Part shown: positions 63,944 to 64,000 of the stretch, in pieces
How positions within the stretch are numbered: position 1 is the first letter of the stretch
Layout: each line of letters starts with the position of its first letter
DNA from: Dryomyza anilis
Lineage: Eukaryota; Arthropoda; Insecta; Diptera; Dryomyzidae
Direction: 5' to 3'
DNA: 64,000 nt
Assembly: GCA_951804985.1 (NCBI GenBank)
Contig: OX638135.1
Coordinates: 36,456,032 to 36,520,031 of the forward strand
Program-made: the position numbers and the translations under genes
Notes under the pieces: model-generated
Database searches by the model: none
What the model saw: the letters and a program-made list of their open reading frames with translations, nothing else
Told to the model about the DNA's origin: nothing

Positions 63944-64000
63944 ATTTCGAAAGTTAAACGATAAAATCGTTAGCGATAAATTCCCTTTAACAAGAATAAA
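63944..64000. other. End of window, no feature
   Basis: Short AT-rich tail including GATAAAATCGTTAGCGATAA; nothing identified. Confidence 0.4.

Noticed and set aside
1..64000. CRISPR array, prophage or bacterial operon
   Set aside because: Spaced direct repeats are absent, base composition, splice signals and element types are eukaryotic, and the few tandem arrays have no unique spacers.

Overview
This 64 kb window is AT-rich eukaryotic DNA packed with old, mutually nested transposable elements, and it has one convincing host-gene exon. The best guess for the organism is a higher fly (brachyceran Diptera). The reasons are the mix of LOA-, RTE- and CR1/Jockey-type LINEs with copia, BEL/Pao, 17.6-like and Osvaldo-like LTR elements and hAT elements, and a dispersed TATACCC/GTCCGTCTGTCTGTCC repeat that resembles one common in fly genomes. 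There are no prokaryotic features, no rRNA, no free-standing tRNA gene and no CRISPR array. No species is assigned.

Layout. 1-4.6 kb: minus-strand LOA-like LINE with ORF1, endonuclease, RT and RNase H, running off the left edge. 4.7-5.7 kb: RTE-type LINE fragment. 7.2-7.8 kb: CR1/Jockey-type LINE fragment. 7.8-15.0 kb: a copia-like relic in tandem (internal-LTR-internal-LTR) whose first LTR is split by a second, minus-strand copia element (9555-12873). 17.3-19 kb: BEL/Pao gag-protease relic. 19.4-22.3 kb: hAT-type element, copy 1. 22.4-22.8 kb: solo LTR of the tandem copia-like family. 23-26.6 kb: 17.6-like gypsy relic. 26.9-30.9 kb: dispersed repeats, a hairpin and repeat 'Q'. 30.9-35.5 kb: minus-strand gypsy element with a SAP-like domain at the start of Gag. 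36.5-37.9 kb: diverged tandem repeat carrying a tRNA-derived SINE. 37.9-45.3 kb: a nest in which repeat 'R' holds a third copia element (38167-41451) and repeat Q holds hAT copy 2 (41783-44641). 45.3-48.9 kb: two RTE LINEs head to head. 50-51.8 kb: small copia and LINE 3' fragments. 52.6-52.7 kb: host exon on the minus strand encoding a transmembrane segment, with an 0.9 kb MITE just upstream. 53.8-60 kb: second SINE, a minisatellite, and an Osvaldo-like gypsy element with a tRNA-Lys-type primer site. 60.7-64 kb: another 17.6-like relic, a small MITE, a second copy of R with long inverted arms, and a TTA-flanked MITE.

Almost every retroelement ORF carries stops, frameshifts or deletions, so none looks able to move by itself. 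The strongest results are structural. Both hAT copies have exact 8-bp target duplications and AAACCG-rich ends. Three nested insertions can be checked against an unoccupied paralogous copy of the target inside this same window. The 52.6 kb exon shows that at least part of the window lies in an intron or flank of a minus-strand gene for a single-pass membrane protein.
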